Shown: one piece after another, positions 1-7,683 of the stretch
Numbering within the stretch: the first letter of the stretch is position 1
How the letters are laid out: each line of letters opens with the position of its first letter
Assembly (NCBI GenBank): GCA_964445575.1
Contig: CAYULB010000040.1
Location: 1 to 19,505, forward strand
DNA from: WJMT01 sp964445575
Lineage (GTDB): Bacteria; Acidobacteriota; Aminicenantia; Aminicenantales; Aminicenantaceae
Direction: 5' to 3'
DNA: 19,505 nt
Notes under the pieces: model-generated
What the model was told of the DNA's origin: nothing
The model's input: the letters and a program-made list of their open reading frames with translations, nothing else
The model's database searches: none
Program-made: the position numbers and the translations under genes

Positions 1-48
1 GGTAAAAAAGATATTGAAAGACGTAAACCTGGTGAAATTCAGGTATAG
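1..48 (+). CDS. Possible C-terminal tail of a gene entering from the left
   Basis: An open frame from the first base ends in TAG after 15 residues (reads GKKDIERRKPGEIQV). A second frame is also open to about base 61, so the assignment is weak. The charged composition suits the end of a soluble protein. No family can be recognised. The next gene starts about 90 bases later with its own ribosome binding site. Confidence 0.2.
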   Translation, partial: GKKDIERRKPGEIQV

Positions 49-62
49 ATCAAACGACTAAG

Positions 63-101
63 CCAATATATTGGACTTCATCCGCTTAAATAAGGTATGA
101 T
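63..101 (+). promoter_or_regulatory. Candidate promoter with overlapping 12-bp palindrome
   Basis: TTGGAC at 71-76 and TATGAT at 96-101 resemble sigma70 boxes, but the 19-base spacer is longer than the ideal 17. A perfect palindrome, CCAATATATTGG, lies at 63-74 and overlaps the -35 box, where a repressor operator would sit. It precedes the GDT1-like gene at 141. Both readings are inference from position and sequence. Confidence 0.35.
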
Positions 102-140
102 ATTCAACTCAAAATCAGTTCGATTCAGAGGAGTGTTATC

Positions 141-413
141 ATGAGCCTTAAAGTATTCATAGCTACCTTTTGGGCCATCTTCATCGCTGAACTGGCAGAC
201 AAAACACAGTTGGTGGGAATCAGCATGGCTGCCAGGACAGGGAAGCCCATAACTGTTTGGCTGGGCTCTGTATCTGCTTATATAGTCGTTACCATTATAT
301 CGGTTCTTTTGGGGGCCTTGCTGAGTAAATACATCAAACCTGAAGTCATAAGATACAGCGGGGGAGCCATTTTCATTGTGATTGGAATCTTAATACTCTT
401 AAATAAAATTTAA
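141..413 (+). CDS. Half-size GDT1/TMEM165 (UPF0016) family cation transporter
   Basis: A 90-residue membrane protein with three hydrophobic segments (about residues 4-20, 36-60, 73-89). The family signature E-x-G-D-K-T/S appears as ELADKT at residues 17-22, with Ala replacing the usual Gly. Eukaryotic members carry two such half-domains and move Mn2+/Ca2+ against H+ in Golgi-type membranes. Bacterial relatives include Mn2+ exporters, often encoded as single half-domains that must dimerise or pair. Only one half is visible here, so homodimerisation, or a partner outside the window, is inferred. A GAGGAG motif seven bases before the ATG supports the start. No Mn-type riboswitch is evident in the short leader. 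The family call is secure; the transported ion is not. Confidence 0.8.
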   Translation: MSLKVFIATFWAIFIAELADKTQLVGISMAARTGKPITVWLGSVSAYIVVTIISVLLGALLSKYIKPEVIRYSGGAIFIVIGILILLNKI

Positions 414-591
414 TCCTAACATTGATTCGATAAGACTTTAGCATGATTGCATTCTAAAAAACAAAAAAAATCCACAGTTAGAATAATGACCGCGGGGTGC
501 TAAAACTTTATTTTTGACCCAAAAATGGCCATTCTAAGGGCGCATTCAGGCCTTATTTTGAGTCTATGTTATTGAATCTAAAGGAAATCTT

Positions 592-684
592 ATGAAATCT
601 AATGGGCGTCCCCCTAAAAGAACCGAAAGATCAAAAAGTACGACATACCCCATTAATTGGAAAACCAGATTGATCAAATTTTAG
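592..684 (+). CDS. Short basic ORF with GRPPK motif, possibly a remnant
   Basis: A 30-residue reading frame starts at ATG 592, six bases after AAAGGA, a plausible ribosome binding site. It begins MKSNGRPPKRTERSKS, an AT-hook-like basic start also seen at the N-termini of ribbon-helix-helix and transposase-associated proteins. It then ends early, overlapping the 3' end of the convergent PLP-enzyme gene by 11 bases. It could be the stump of a truncated DNA-binding protein or a chance ORF. The rest of 414-591 shows A-runs and a 10-base palindrome (AATGGCCATT near 525-534) but no gene. Confidence 0.25.
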   Translation: MKSNGRPPKRTERSKSTTYPINWKTRLIKF

Positions 685-1939
685 CTAAGGCCTGGTCAAG
701 ATCGCTGCACAAGTCATCCGCATCTTCAATGCCCACAGAAAGCCTTAGAGTCTGGGGGTTAAACCTGGATTTTCTTTTGTCTTCATCTGAGACATCCATG
801 TGAGTGTGAAACCATGGATTCTCTGCTAAAGACTCTACTCCTCCCAGTGAGACTGCCAAACCAAATATCTTTAGATTATTGAGAACAGTATAGGCTTCCT
901 TTTTTTCTCCTTTAGGATCAAAAGTGATCATGGAACCAGGGCCCTTGCACTGTTTCTGATAAATTTCCCATTCCGCACTGTTTTTATCGTAAAAATCAGG
1001 ATAAATCACCCGTTCCACTTTGGGATGTTGGCTTAAGAACTTGGCTGTTTTTTTTGCATTTTCCTGAGATTTCAACACTCTTTCTTCCAGAGTGTCCAGA
1101 GACCTGAAAAGCAGCCACGCATCAAAAGCAGAGGGAGTTGGGCCGGTGCTGACGCGAATGGACTGAATCTTAAAAGCTCTGTCCTTATCTTTGTCAATCA
1201 CAAAACCAGCTATCAAATCAGAATGACCTCCGATAGACTTGGTTCCTGAATAAACTACGATATCAGCTCCGTGTTTAAAGGGATGCTGTAAAATAGGAGA
1301 CATGAAGGTGTTATCCACAGCTAAAATTCCACCCGATTTCTTATGGGTGAGGTCTGCGACTTTTTGGATATCAACCATAGCCAAACTCGGATTGGCAGGA
1401 GTCTCAATAAACACAATCTTTACCGTATCAGAATGCTTTTCTATTGCCTCTTTCATCTGATCCAAATCAGTGGCATCCACAGGAATCACGTTCACACCCA
1501 TCCTCTCCGTCACCACATGCCTCAGCATATGATCGGTGCCTCCGTAGACAGGATATCCAAAGATCAATGTATCTCCATGCTTGCATAGGGTAAGCACCAT
1601 AGTGAATATAGCCGAAAGACCGCTCGGAAAGTAAACAGCCCTGGGATCTTCCGTTCCCTGTTCCAGACACTGAATGCGGTCACACAGCATGATAAAGTTA
1701 GGATTGGATACCCGGGTATAAATCGGCCATTCATCATCTGGAGACAGGGGAGGCTCCATACCGGTAGCCCTTCGAAACATATGTTCAAGTTTCTCTGCAT
1801 CCTCAGCAGCAAAGGTGGAGACTGCAAAAATAGGGGGACGCACGGCCCCCATACTTAAAAAGGGGTCATAGCCTACATGAGCGGCTCTGGTCTTGGCTCT
1901 CCATTCCTTTGGTGGTTTCTTCCAATTGGTTTTTCCCAT
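674..1939 (-). CDS. Cys/Met-metabolism PLP-dependent enzyme (gamma-synthase/gamma-lyase family)
   Basis: A fold-type I PLP enzyme of 421 residues in the family that includes cystathionine gamma-synthase, cystathionine beta/gamma-lyase, O-acetylhomoserine sulfhydrylase and methionine gamma-lyase. Numbered from the chosen start, YTRVSNPN (74-81) matches the conserved YxRxxNPT phosphate-binding stretch and FPSGLSAI (104-111) the SGxxA loop. D209 in LAVDNTF contacts the pyridine nitrogen, and K234 in SGTKSIGGHSD is the Schiff-base lysine. The ATG at 1939 was preferred to an upstream in-frame TTG at 1984 because AGGAG lies eight bases before it. The gene stands alone on the minus strand, convergent with the short ORF and divergent from the VPS10-like gene. 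The reaction (methionine breakdown, cystathionine cleavage or sulfhydrylation) cannot be settled from sequence alone. No Met, SAM or T-box leader is evident. Confidence 0.85.
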   Translation of the reverse strand: MGKTNWKKPPKEWRAKTRAAHVGYDPFLSMGAVRPPIFAVSTFAAEDAEKLEHMFRRATGMEPPLSPDDEWPIYTRVSNPNFIMLCDRIQCLEQGTEDPRAVYFPSGLSAIFTMVLTLCKHGDTLIFGYPVYGGTDHMLRHVVTERMGVNVIPVDATDLDQMKEAIEKHSDTVKIVFIETPANPSLAMVDIQKVADLTHKKSGGILAVDNTFMSPILQHPFKHGADIVVYSGTKSIGGHSDLIAGFVIDKDKDRAFKIQSIRVSTGPTPSAFDAWLLFRSLDTLEERVLKSQENAKKTAKFLSQHPKVERVIYPDFYDKNSAEWEIYQKQCKGPGSMITFDPKGEKKEAYTVLNNLKIFGLAVSLGGVESLAENPWFHTHMDVSDEDKRKSRFNPQTLRLSVGIEDADDLCSDLDQALAKI

Positions 1940-2025
1940 CTGAATATCTCCTATCTGACCGGGATTATTCAAAAAAGAGGGCAATTTTTATTATGAATTT
2001 CATTAAGCTCTCTCTGCGGTGGTTG

Positions 2026-2040
2026 GTGAATAAGCCGGGT
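2026..2040. repeat. 15-base motif shared with the right edge of the window
   Basis: GTGAATAAGCCGGGT here and GTGAATAATCCAGGT at 19491-19505 agree at 13 of 15 bases. Neither is in a gene. Two copies in intergenic DNA suggest a dispersed element or insertion-sequence end, but similarity outside the motif is weak and the second copy is cut by the window edge. Confidence 0.3.
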
Positions 2041-2066
2041 CAACTTATTTTATTTATACATATTCT

Positions 2067-2096
2067 GAGACTAATTTTTTAATCTCATAATGTCAA
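2067..2096 (-). promoter_or_regulatory. Candidate promoter of the PLP-enzyme gene with imperfect inverted repeat
   Basis: On the minus strand TTGACA (2096-2091) is a consensus -35. After 17 bases, TAGTCT (2073-2068) keeps the TA...T core of a -10. An imperfect inverted repeat at 2067-2086 (GAGACTAA and TTAATCTC arms, one mismatch) covers the -10 and part of the spacer, where an operator could act. The leader to the ATG at 1939 would be about 120 bases. Confidence 0.4.
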
Positions 2097-2164
2097 GAAA
2101 AATCAAGAGATAAACCCGCTCCACTGCGAAAAGATTGTTGACCCTCTGTTCAGACTGTGATAAT

Positions 2165-2173
2165 TGTTATAAT
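2165..2173 (+). promoter_or_regulatory. Extended -10 promoter for the VPS10-like gene
   Basis: TGTTATAAT is a full extended -10 element (TGn plus TATAAT at 2168-2173). The -35 position (2145-2150, TCTGTT) is poor, as is usual for extended -10 promoters. A TTGACC at 2138-2143 is too far away for this -10. Transcription would start near 2180, giving a leader of about 60 bases. Confidence 0.5.
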
Positions 2174-2238
2174 TCATCAAGAAATATGCGGTATAAAATA
2201 AAACAGGAACATTATAAAAAGTAAAAAAGGAGGTATTC

Positions 2239-5200
2239 ATGAAAAATTTACGTTCAAAAACAATGGTATTATTAGCAGCCGCAGCATTTATTTTCAGTCT
2301 CTCGCTTGCTGCCCAAGTTGACACTGAACTTCTCGCTGGACTCAAAGCCCGAAGCATCGGTCCTTCCAGCATGAGCGGACGGATCGGAGCGGTGGCTTCC
2401 GTAGCATCCAATCCGGATATCATTTATGTGGGAGCAGCCACAGGCGGATTATGGAAATCCACAGACGCCGGCCTGACCTGGAAGCCTGTGTTTGATGATC
2501 AGCCGGTATCCTCTATTGGCGCCATTGCTGTCAATCAATCCAATCCCAACATTGTCTGGGTCGGCACAGGAGAAGCCGCTCCTAGAAACAGCTGCGGAGT
2601 GGGCCGCGGAGTTTATCTCACCATTGACGGAGGAAAGACCTGGAAACTTTTAGGGCTTGAGAAAACAGAAAAAATTTCCAAAATTATCCTTGACCCCAAT
2701 GATTCTGACACAGCTTACGTAGCAGCTCTGGGAACCACATGGGGAGAAAATCCTGAACGGGGAGTTTTTAAAACTAAAGATAGAGGAAAGACCTGGGAAA
2801 AAATCCTTTATGTGGACAAAAAAACAGGAGCTGCAGATATGGCTAGGGCTCCTGACAATCCCAATAAAATTTTGGTGGCCATGTGGGAACACAGACGTTG
2901 GCCCTGGTTCTTTAAATCAGGAGGACCTGGAAGCGGACTCTATATGACACTGAATAGTGGAAAAGACTGGAAAAAATTAACGCACAAAGACGGCCTTCCA
3001 GAGGGAGAGCTGGGCCGGATCGGCATAGCTTTTTCAACCAATAAACCCAATATTGTATACGCTCTGGTCGAAGCCAAGGACAATGTTCTCATGCGTTCTG
3101 AGGACGGAGGTTATAACTGGAAGGTTGTCAACAACAAGGAAGAAGTCTCCAATCGTCCCTTTTACTACCAGAGAATCTGGGTCAATCCGGTGAATGAAAA
3201 CATGGTGTACATGCTTCACTCCAGAATGATGGTCAGTGAGGATGGAGGTCAAAATTTCACTAACCTACCTACTTTCTCCCAAGCTCATTCTGACTTTCAT
3301 GCCTTATGGATCCATCCTGATGGAGAGAGGATGGTGGTGGGAAATGACGGCGGAGTGGTGATCAGCTACAACCGCGGGAAAACCTGGCGTTTTGTGGAAA
3401 ACCTTCCTTTTGGCCAGTTCTATCATGCCAGCTTTGACATGGAAATCCCTTACAATTTGTACGGGGGTTTTCAGGATAACGGCTCTTGGATGGGTCAGGG
3501 ATATGTGCTCAAGGAACGGGAAATATACAACTACTTGTGGAAAACAGTAGGTGGAGGCGATGGGTTTGACACCGAGCCGGACCCAGAGAAGCCCGGAGCT
3601 GGCTATGGAATGTCCCAGGGTGGAAACCTCTATTATTTCGATACAACCACGGGAACGAGGCGGAGCATTGTCCCCACAGAATCTGATGTGAAGCACCGCT
3701 ACAACTGGAACGCCGGATTCGCTGTGGATCCTTTTGATCCCAAAACTATATACCTGGGCAGCCAGTTTGTCCACCGCAGCCCAGACAAAGGACAAACCTG
3801 GGAGATCATGAGCCCTGACCTCACCACAAATGACCCTGAAAAACAGAGACAGGCAGAAAGTGGAGGATTGACCCTGGATGTAACCAATGCAGAAAACCAC
3901 TGCTCTATTATGTGCATTGCTCCCAGTCCTGTGAAAAAAGGCATCATATGGGTGGGAACAGATGATGGAAACCTGCAGTTAACCCGTGATGGAGGAGAAA
4001 CCTGGGAGTTAGTCTCCAGGGAACTCACCTCGGGTAAAAAAGGCATGGTCCCCCCATGTACCTGGATCCCCCATGTGGAAGCTTCTAAATTTGATGAAGC
4101 CAGGGCTTATGTGGTGTTTGATGACCACAGAAGAGCTAACTGGACTACCTATGTTTATGTCACCGATGACTTTGGAAAAACTTGGAAAAGTCTTGTCACC
4201 CCGGAAATTGACGGATTCTGTCATGTGATTGAAGAGGACACAGAAAACGAAAATCTTTTGTTTCTTGGGACTGAGTTTGGGCTTTTCTTTAGCCTTAATA
4301 GGGGGAAAAGCTGGAGCAAATGGACCCATGGATTTCCTACCGTCCCGGTCAGAGACCTGGCAGTCCACCCGAGAGAAAACGATCTTATCATCGCAACCCA
4401 CGGACGTTCCCTTTTTGTTATAGATGACATTTCGCCTCTCAGAGAAATCTCAGAACAAGTGGTTGAGAAAAAACTTCATCTCTTTAAAGTCCCTGATGCT
4501 CATCAGTTTCAGAGAGGGAGTCTTACCTCTTATATGTGTCCCGGCGACACCATGTTCCAGGGAGAGAACAAAACTTTCGGAGCCAGCATCACCTATCATT
4601 TAATCCCAAGCGAAGAGGAAAAACAAGATTCTGAAAAATCAGAAGACCAAAGCTCAGATCAGGACAGAAGTCCTGGAAGGTCTGGCCAGAACGGGTCTCA
4701 AGTCGATATCATCATTCAAAATAATGAAGGAAATAAAGTGGCTGAAATAAAAGGAACTGAAGAAAAAGGATGGAATCGGGTCTACTGGAATTTCAGAGAA
4801 ACTCCAGAGGATGACTCAGAAGAATCAGGCAGATCTCGAAACCGAAGATACGGAATGGAAGTGCTTCCCGGAGAATATAAAGTCAAAATAAAATACGGAG
4901 AACAAGAAGAGACAGATTCTTTTGAAATCAAAACCGATCCCCGAATCGGCATTGACCTGGGAGTGCTTAAAGAAAACTATCTCATGGGAAAGAAAGCTCA
5001 GGAACTCACAGAAACAGTGTCTGAGGCCAGCAGCCGGATCGAAGAAACACAAAAAGCTCTGAAAACCATCCGGCAGCACCTTCAACCTTCAGAGAATGAG
5101 AATAAAAAAGCACTGGTGAAAGAAGCGAAAAATCTAGAGGAAAAACTAAAAGAGCTCTCAGAAATCCTTGACCCCACTCCCTCCAAACAGGGAATAGCTG

Positions 5201-5445
5201 ACCGTTCTGCAGGACTTCAAAGGCAGGTTATGAGTGCAGTGTGGGGAATCATGGGAGCCGGATACAAACCCATCACCCAGGCAGCCCGTGTCAAGTATGA
5301 AAAAGCAAGCACAAAGCTCCAGGATTTTTTGGAAAAATTCAATCCTGTGTTTCAAGAAGATGTTGAAAATTTCAAAAAACTTCTTTCTGAGTCAGATTTT
5401 TCCCTATTGAAAAGTTATGACCTTTTAAAAATAAAGGAAGAATAA
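2239..5445 (+). CDS. Secreted VPS10/sortilin-type BNR-repeat beta-propeller protein
   Basis: A 1068-residue exported protein with a signal peptide over about residues 1-25 (basic start, then a run of Ala/Leu/Phe, likely cut near LSLAAQ). Residues about 35-770 hold Asp-box (BNR) repeats of the S/T-x-D-x-G-x-T-W type. At least eleven are readable, among them STDAGLTW, TIDGGKTW, TKDRGKTW, SPDKGQTW, TRDGGETW and TDDFGKTW; they predict a large double beta-propeller like VPS10 or the photosynthesis-type BNR proteins. An acidic, Ser/Gln-rich linker near residues 785-820 follows, then a beta-rich segment and a Glu/Lys-rich probable coiled coil near 925-1000. The family is common in Aminicenantes, Acidobacteria and Bacteroidetes but has no established substrate; peptide or glycan handling outside the cell is only inference. 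AAGGAGG six to seven bases before the ATG gives an excellent start. A permease gene follows after 86 bases. Confidence 0.85.
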   Translation: MKNLRSKTMVLLAAAAFIFSLSLAAQVDTELLAGLKARSIGPSSMSGRIGAVASVASNPDIIYVGAATGGLWKSTDAGLTWKPVFDDQPVSSIGAIAVNQSNPNIVWVGTGEAAPRNSCGVGRGVYLTIDGGKTWKLLGLEKTEKISKIILDPNDSDTAYVAALGTTWGENPERGVFKTKDRGKTWEKILYVDKKTGAADMARAPDNPNKILVAMWEHRRWPWFFKSGGPGSGLYMTLNSGKDWKKLTHKDGLPEGELGRIGIAFSTNKPNIVYALVEAKDNVLMRSEDGGYNWKVVNNKEEVSNRPFYYQRIWVNPVNENMVYMLHSRMMVSEDGGQNFTNLPTFSQAHSDFHALWIHPDGERMVVGNDGGVVISYNRGKTWRFVENLPFGQFYHASFDMEIPYNLYGGFQDNGSWMGQGYVLKEREIYNYLWKTVGGGDGFDTEPDPEKPGAGYGMSQGGNLYYFDTTTGTRRSIVPTESDVKHRYNWNAGFAVDPFDPKTIYLGSQFVHRSPDKGQTWEIMSPDLTTNDPEKQRQAESGGLTLDVTNAENHCSIMCIAPSPVKKGIIWVGTDDGNLQLTRDGGETWELVSRELTSGKKGMVPPCTWIPHVEASKFDEARAYVVFDDHRRANWTTYVYVTDDFGKTWKSLVTPEIDGFCHVIEEDTENENLLFLGTEFGLFFSLNRGKSWSKWTHGFPTVPVRDLAVHPRENDLIIATHGRSLFVIDDISPLREISEQVVEKKLHLFKVPDAHQFQRGSLTSYMCPGDTMFQGENKTFGASITYHLIPSEEEKQDSEKSEDQSSDQDRSPGRSGQNGSQVDIIIQNNEGNKVAEIKGTEEKGWNRVYWNFRETPEDDSEESGRSRNRRYGMEVLPGEYKVKIKYGEQEETDSFEIKTDPRIGIDLGVLKENYLMGKKAQELTETVSEASSRIEETQKALKTIRQHLQPSENENKKALVKEAKNLEEKLKELSEILDPTPSKQGIADRSAGLQRQVMSAVWGIMGAGYKPITQAARVKYEKASTKLQDFLEKFNPVFQEDVENFKKLLSESDFSLLKSYDLLKIKEE

Positions 5446-5531
5446 TAACGGTAGATCAGGAATGGAGAACGATTAAGGGTAGGAAAGGAATGATGAAGGA
5501 TGGATCATGAAATAAAAACCAAGCAGCTTCC

Positions 5532-6629
5532 ATGAAATTTATTAGTTCCTCTGCGTTTAAAAAATACTTTCTCCCTGGATTCGTATTCCAATCTGTGGTT
5601 ATTGCGGGTGGTTATGGAACAGGAAGAGAACTCATTGAATACTTTCTCAGGTACGGACCCCTGGGAGGAATGCTGGGGATGTTTCTGGTCACTACTCTCA
5701 TCTGGTCTCTGATCCTTGCTGTGACTTTTGAATTCTCCCGTAAATTCAATGCCTATGACTACCGTACTTTTTTTAAAAAGCTGCTGGGTCCTTTCTGGCC
5801 GGTCTTTGAGGTTCTTTATCTCATCATGCTGTTTCTGGTTCTTGCAGTGATAGGTTCTGCTGCAGGAGTGATTCTTAAAGATAATTTCGGCCTTCCCTAT
5901 ATGTTTGGAGTATGCCTTATGCTGGCTGCAGTGGGGTTTCTGACTTTTAAAGGAAGAAATTTGATAGAAAACTTTCTCTCTTGGTGGTCTATTCTTCTTT
6001 ATTTGATTTACGGAACTTTCTTTGTAATCACTTTTTTGAAATTCGGCCCTGAAATACAAGAGAACCTGGGATCATCGATAATAAAACCTCAGTGGATGTT
6101 AGGAGGCTTCAAGTACGCTCTCTATAATATGGGAATCATCCCCGCTGTATTCTTTTGTTTGACTCATATCAAAACAAGAAAGGAAGCGGTCTCCGCAGGC
6201 CTTATGGGCGGCCTTATAGGGATCCTCCCCGGTTTCCTGTTTTACATGGCTGTACTGGGACATTATCCAGACATTCTCCCAGAACCTGTTCCGGCTCTTT
6301 ATGTTCTCAAGGAGATCAATATTCCCCTTTTTATGATCCTCTTTCAGGTTGTTCTTTTCGGAACCCTTATAGAAACAGGAACCGGGTTTATCCATGCAGT
6401 CAACCAGCGGGTTCAGGCCTCTCTCAGCACAAGGGGCAAAAAGCTTCCCCGCTGGATGAGGCCTGTTATTGCTGCTGGACTGATTATCATCAGTATCGGG
6501 ATTTCCAGCTTTGGGTTGATTAATTTGATTGCCAAAGGATACGGGAGCATAAGCTGGGGATTCTTTGCTGTTTTCATCATTCCCCTTCTGACTCTTGGGA
6601 TCTATAAATTAATGAAATCCAATCCTTAG
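5532..6629 (+). CDS. YkvI-like membrane permease (COG3949, LeuT-fold/APC relatives)
   Basis: A 365-residue, very hydrophobic protein with about ten predicted membrane helices. The first helix holds the broken-helix motif GGYGTGRE (26-33), characteristic of YkvI-like proteins, which are distant relatives of amino-acid/Na+ symporters. No substrate has been established for the family that I can state, so a role in amino-acid or related solute uptake is inference. It ends 36 bases from the convergent oxidoreductase gene. It may be cotranscribed with the upstream VPS10-like gene, because no terminator hairpin is visible in the purine-rich 86-base spacer. No good Shine-Dalgarno stands directly before the ATG at 5532, so the start is less certain than the frame. 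Confidence 0.7.
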   Translation: MKFISSSAFKKYFLPGFVFQSVVIAGGYGTGRELIEYFLRYGPLGGMLGMFLVTTLIWSLILAVTFEFSRKFNAYDYRTFFKKLLGPFWPVFEVLYLIMLFLVLAVIGSAAGVILKDNFGLPYMFGVCLMLAAVGFLTFKGRNLIENFLSWWSILLYLIYGTFFVITFLKFGPEIQENLGSSIIKPQWMLGGFKYALYNMGIIPAVFFCLTHIKTRKEAVSAGLMGGLIGILPGFLFYMAVLGHYPDILPEPVPALYVLKEINIPLFMILFQVVLFGTLIETGTGFIHAVNQRVQASLSTRGKKLPRWMRPVIAAGLIIISIGISSFGLINLIAKGYGSISWGFFAVFIIPLLTLGIYKLMKSNP

Positions 6630-6665
6630 CTGCTTTTTAATTAACGAGAACTCAATCCATTCATA

Positions 6666-7670
6666 TCAAGAGACTGCAGCGCAGGGAGGAAGGTCTTTCA
6701 TGACTTTCAAACCTGGGGAAGACAGATAAACTTTTGGGATAGAATTCACAGTCACTGCTACTGTTCCAATATCTCCGTGCACCCCTCCTAGGATCTTCTG
6801 ATGGATGTCCGGAACTCCTGTTATGGCTATCTCGTCATATTCTTCATCCACAGCAGCATGGGCATTAAACACCAAGGTTATGACCTCTTTTTCTTGGATC
6901 TTTCCATAAGCAGTACTGGACAGTCCCACTACTTTCCCCGGTTCTATTATTCCCACTCCTGAATTGACTTCACTCTCATCTATCATCGGAATGGGGGGAG
7001 TCTCTACTACCTCATCCAAATTCCAGCCCAAACCTTCTGCAATCATGAAGATGGACTCCCGTAATCCCACATGTCCGGTTATTTCTTTCTTTTCTATCTT
7101 ATTATAAAATTCCTGCTGGCTTAAACCCGAGCCCACTTTGACTTGAAAAGGGATTCGTCTTTTTGAAGAATCCATCATCCGGATGACTCTGATGCTTTTT
7201 ACTTCTAAACAAGGGGCGGTTAGAACAAGAGGAAGGGTATCCATTAAAAATCCAGGATTGATTCCGGTTCCGGTTACTGTCACTCCTTTTGTCCTGGCCA
7301 GCTCATGGATGCTCTCTGCCCTTTTAGGATCACTGAACCAGGGAAAAGAAAGCTCCTCACAGGTGGAAACCACGTTCAATCCAGCCTCAACACACCGAAA
7401 AATCTGAGTAGCTGCATCTTTTAGATAGGAGGTAGTGGCCATAACCGCCACCTCAGCCTCGGTCTCTGATAAAATTTTGTCAATGTCATTCTCAATGATG
7501 ACCCCTGTTTTCTTCTTTTCAGGAAAAAAATCACCCAAATCTTTCCCCACTAAATCTGGGGCAATGTCCACGGCTCCTATTATCTCAAAGCTCTTCTTAC
7601 GAAAGAGGGCATGAGCGATTTTTCTTCCTATAACCCCACATCCATAAATAATAACGCCAATTTTCTTCAT
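6666..7670 (-). CDS. 2,4-diaminopentanoate dehydrogenase (Ord)-like NAD(P)-dependent oxidoreductase
   Basis: A 334-residue protein with an N-terminal Rossmann fold (YGCGVIG, residues 9-15) of the dihydrodipicolinate-reductase-like class. The segments STCEELSFPW (102-111) and TGTGINPGF (133-141) match my recollection of the amine-dehydrogenase branch typified by Ord, which oxidatively deaminates (2R,4S)-2,4-diaminopentanoate during ornithine fermentation, rather than DapB, which is shorter and has a different C-terminal domain. AAGGA eight bases before the ATG supports the start. It is the last gene of a three-gene operon, 13 bases after the aminotransferase gene. The other ornithine-pathway genes (OraS/OraE aminomutase, OrtA/OrtB thiolase) are not in the window, so the real substrate may be another diamine or amino acid. 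Confidence 0.65.
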   Translation of the reverse strand: MKKIGVIIYGCGVIGRKIAHALFRKKSFEIIGAVDIAPDLVGKDLGDFFPEKKKTGVIIENDIDKILSETEAEVAVMATTSYLKDAATQIFRCVEAGLNVVSTCEELSFPWFSDPKRAESIHELARTKGVTVTGTGINPGFLMDTLPLVLTAPCLEVKSIRVIRMMDSSKRRIPFQVKVGSGLSQQEFYNKIEKKEITGHVGLRESIFMIAEGLGWNLDEVVETPPIPMIDESEVNSGVGIIEPGKVVGLSSTAYGKIQEKEVITLVFNAHAAVDEEYDEIAITGVPDIHQKILGGVHGDIGTVAVTVNSIPKVYLSSPGLKVMKDLPPCAAVS

Positions 7671-7683
7671 AGGTGCAGTCCTT

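Noticed and set aside
1940..1984. TTG start adding 15 residues to the Cys/Met PLP enzyme
   Set aside because: It has no ribosome binding site, while the internal ATG at 1939 is preceded by AGGAG at good spacing.
3304..3900. A 198-codon open frame on the minus strand inside the VPS10-like gene
   Set aside because: It lies wholly antisense to a gene with clear repeats and signal peptide, has no recognisable domain, and its composition is that of the complementary strand.
5505..6059. A 184-codon minus-strand frame opposite the YkvI-like gene
   Set aside because: Lys/Ser/His-rich translation typical of an antisense shadow of a hydrophobic membrane protein; no ribosome binding site or family.
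6666..7670. Calling the oxidoreductase DapB (lysine synthesis)
   Set aside because: At 334 residues it is longer than DapB, and the EELSFPW and GTGINPGF segments fit the Ord-like amine dehydrogenases instead.
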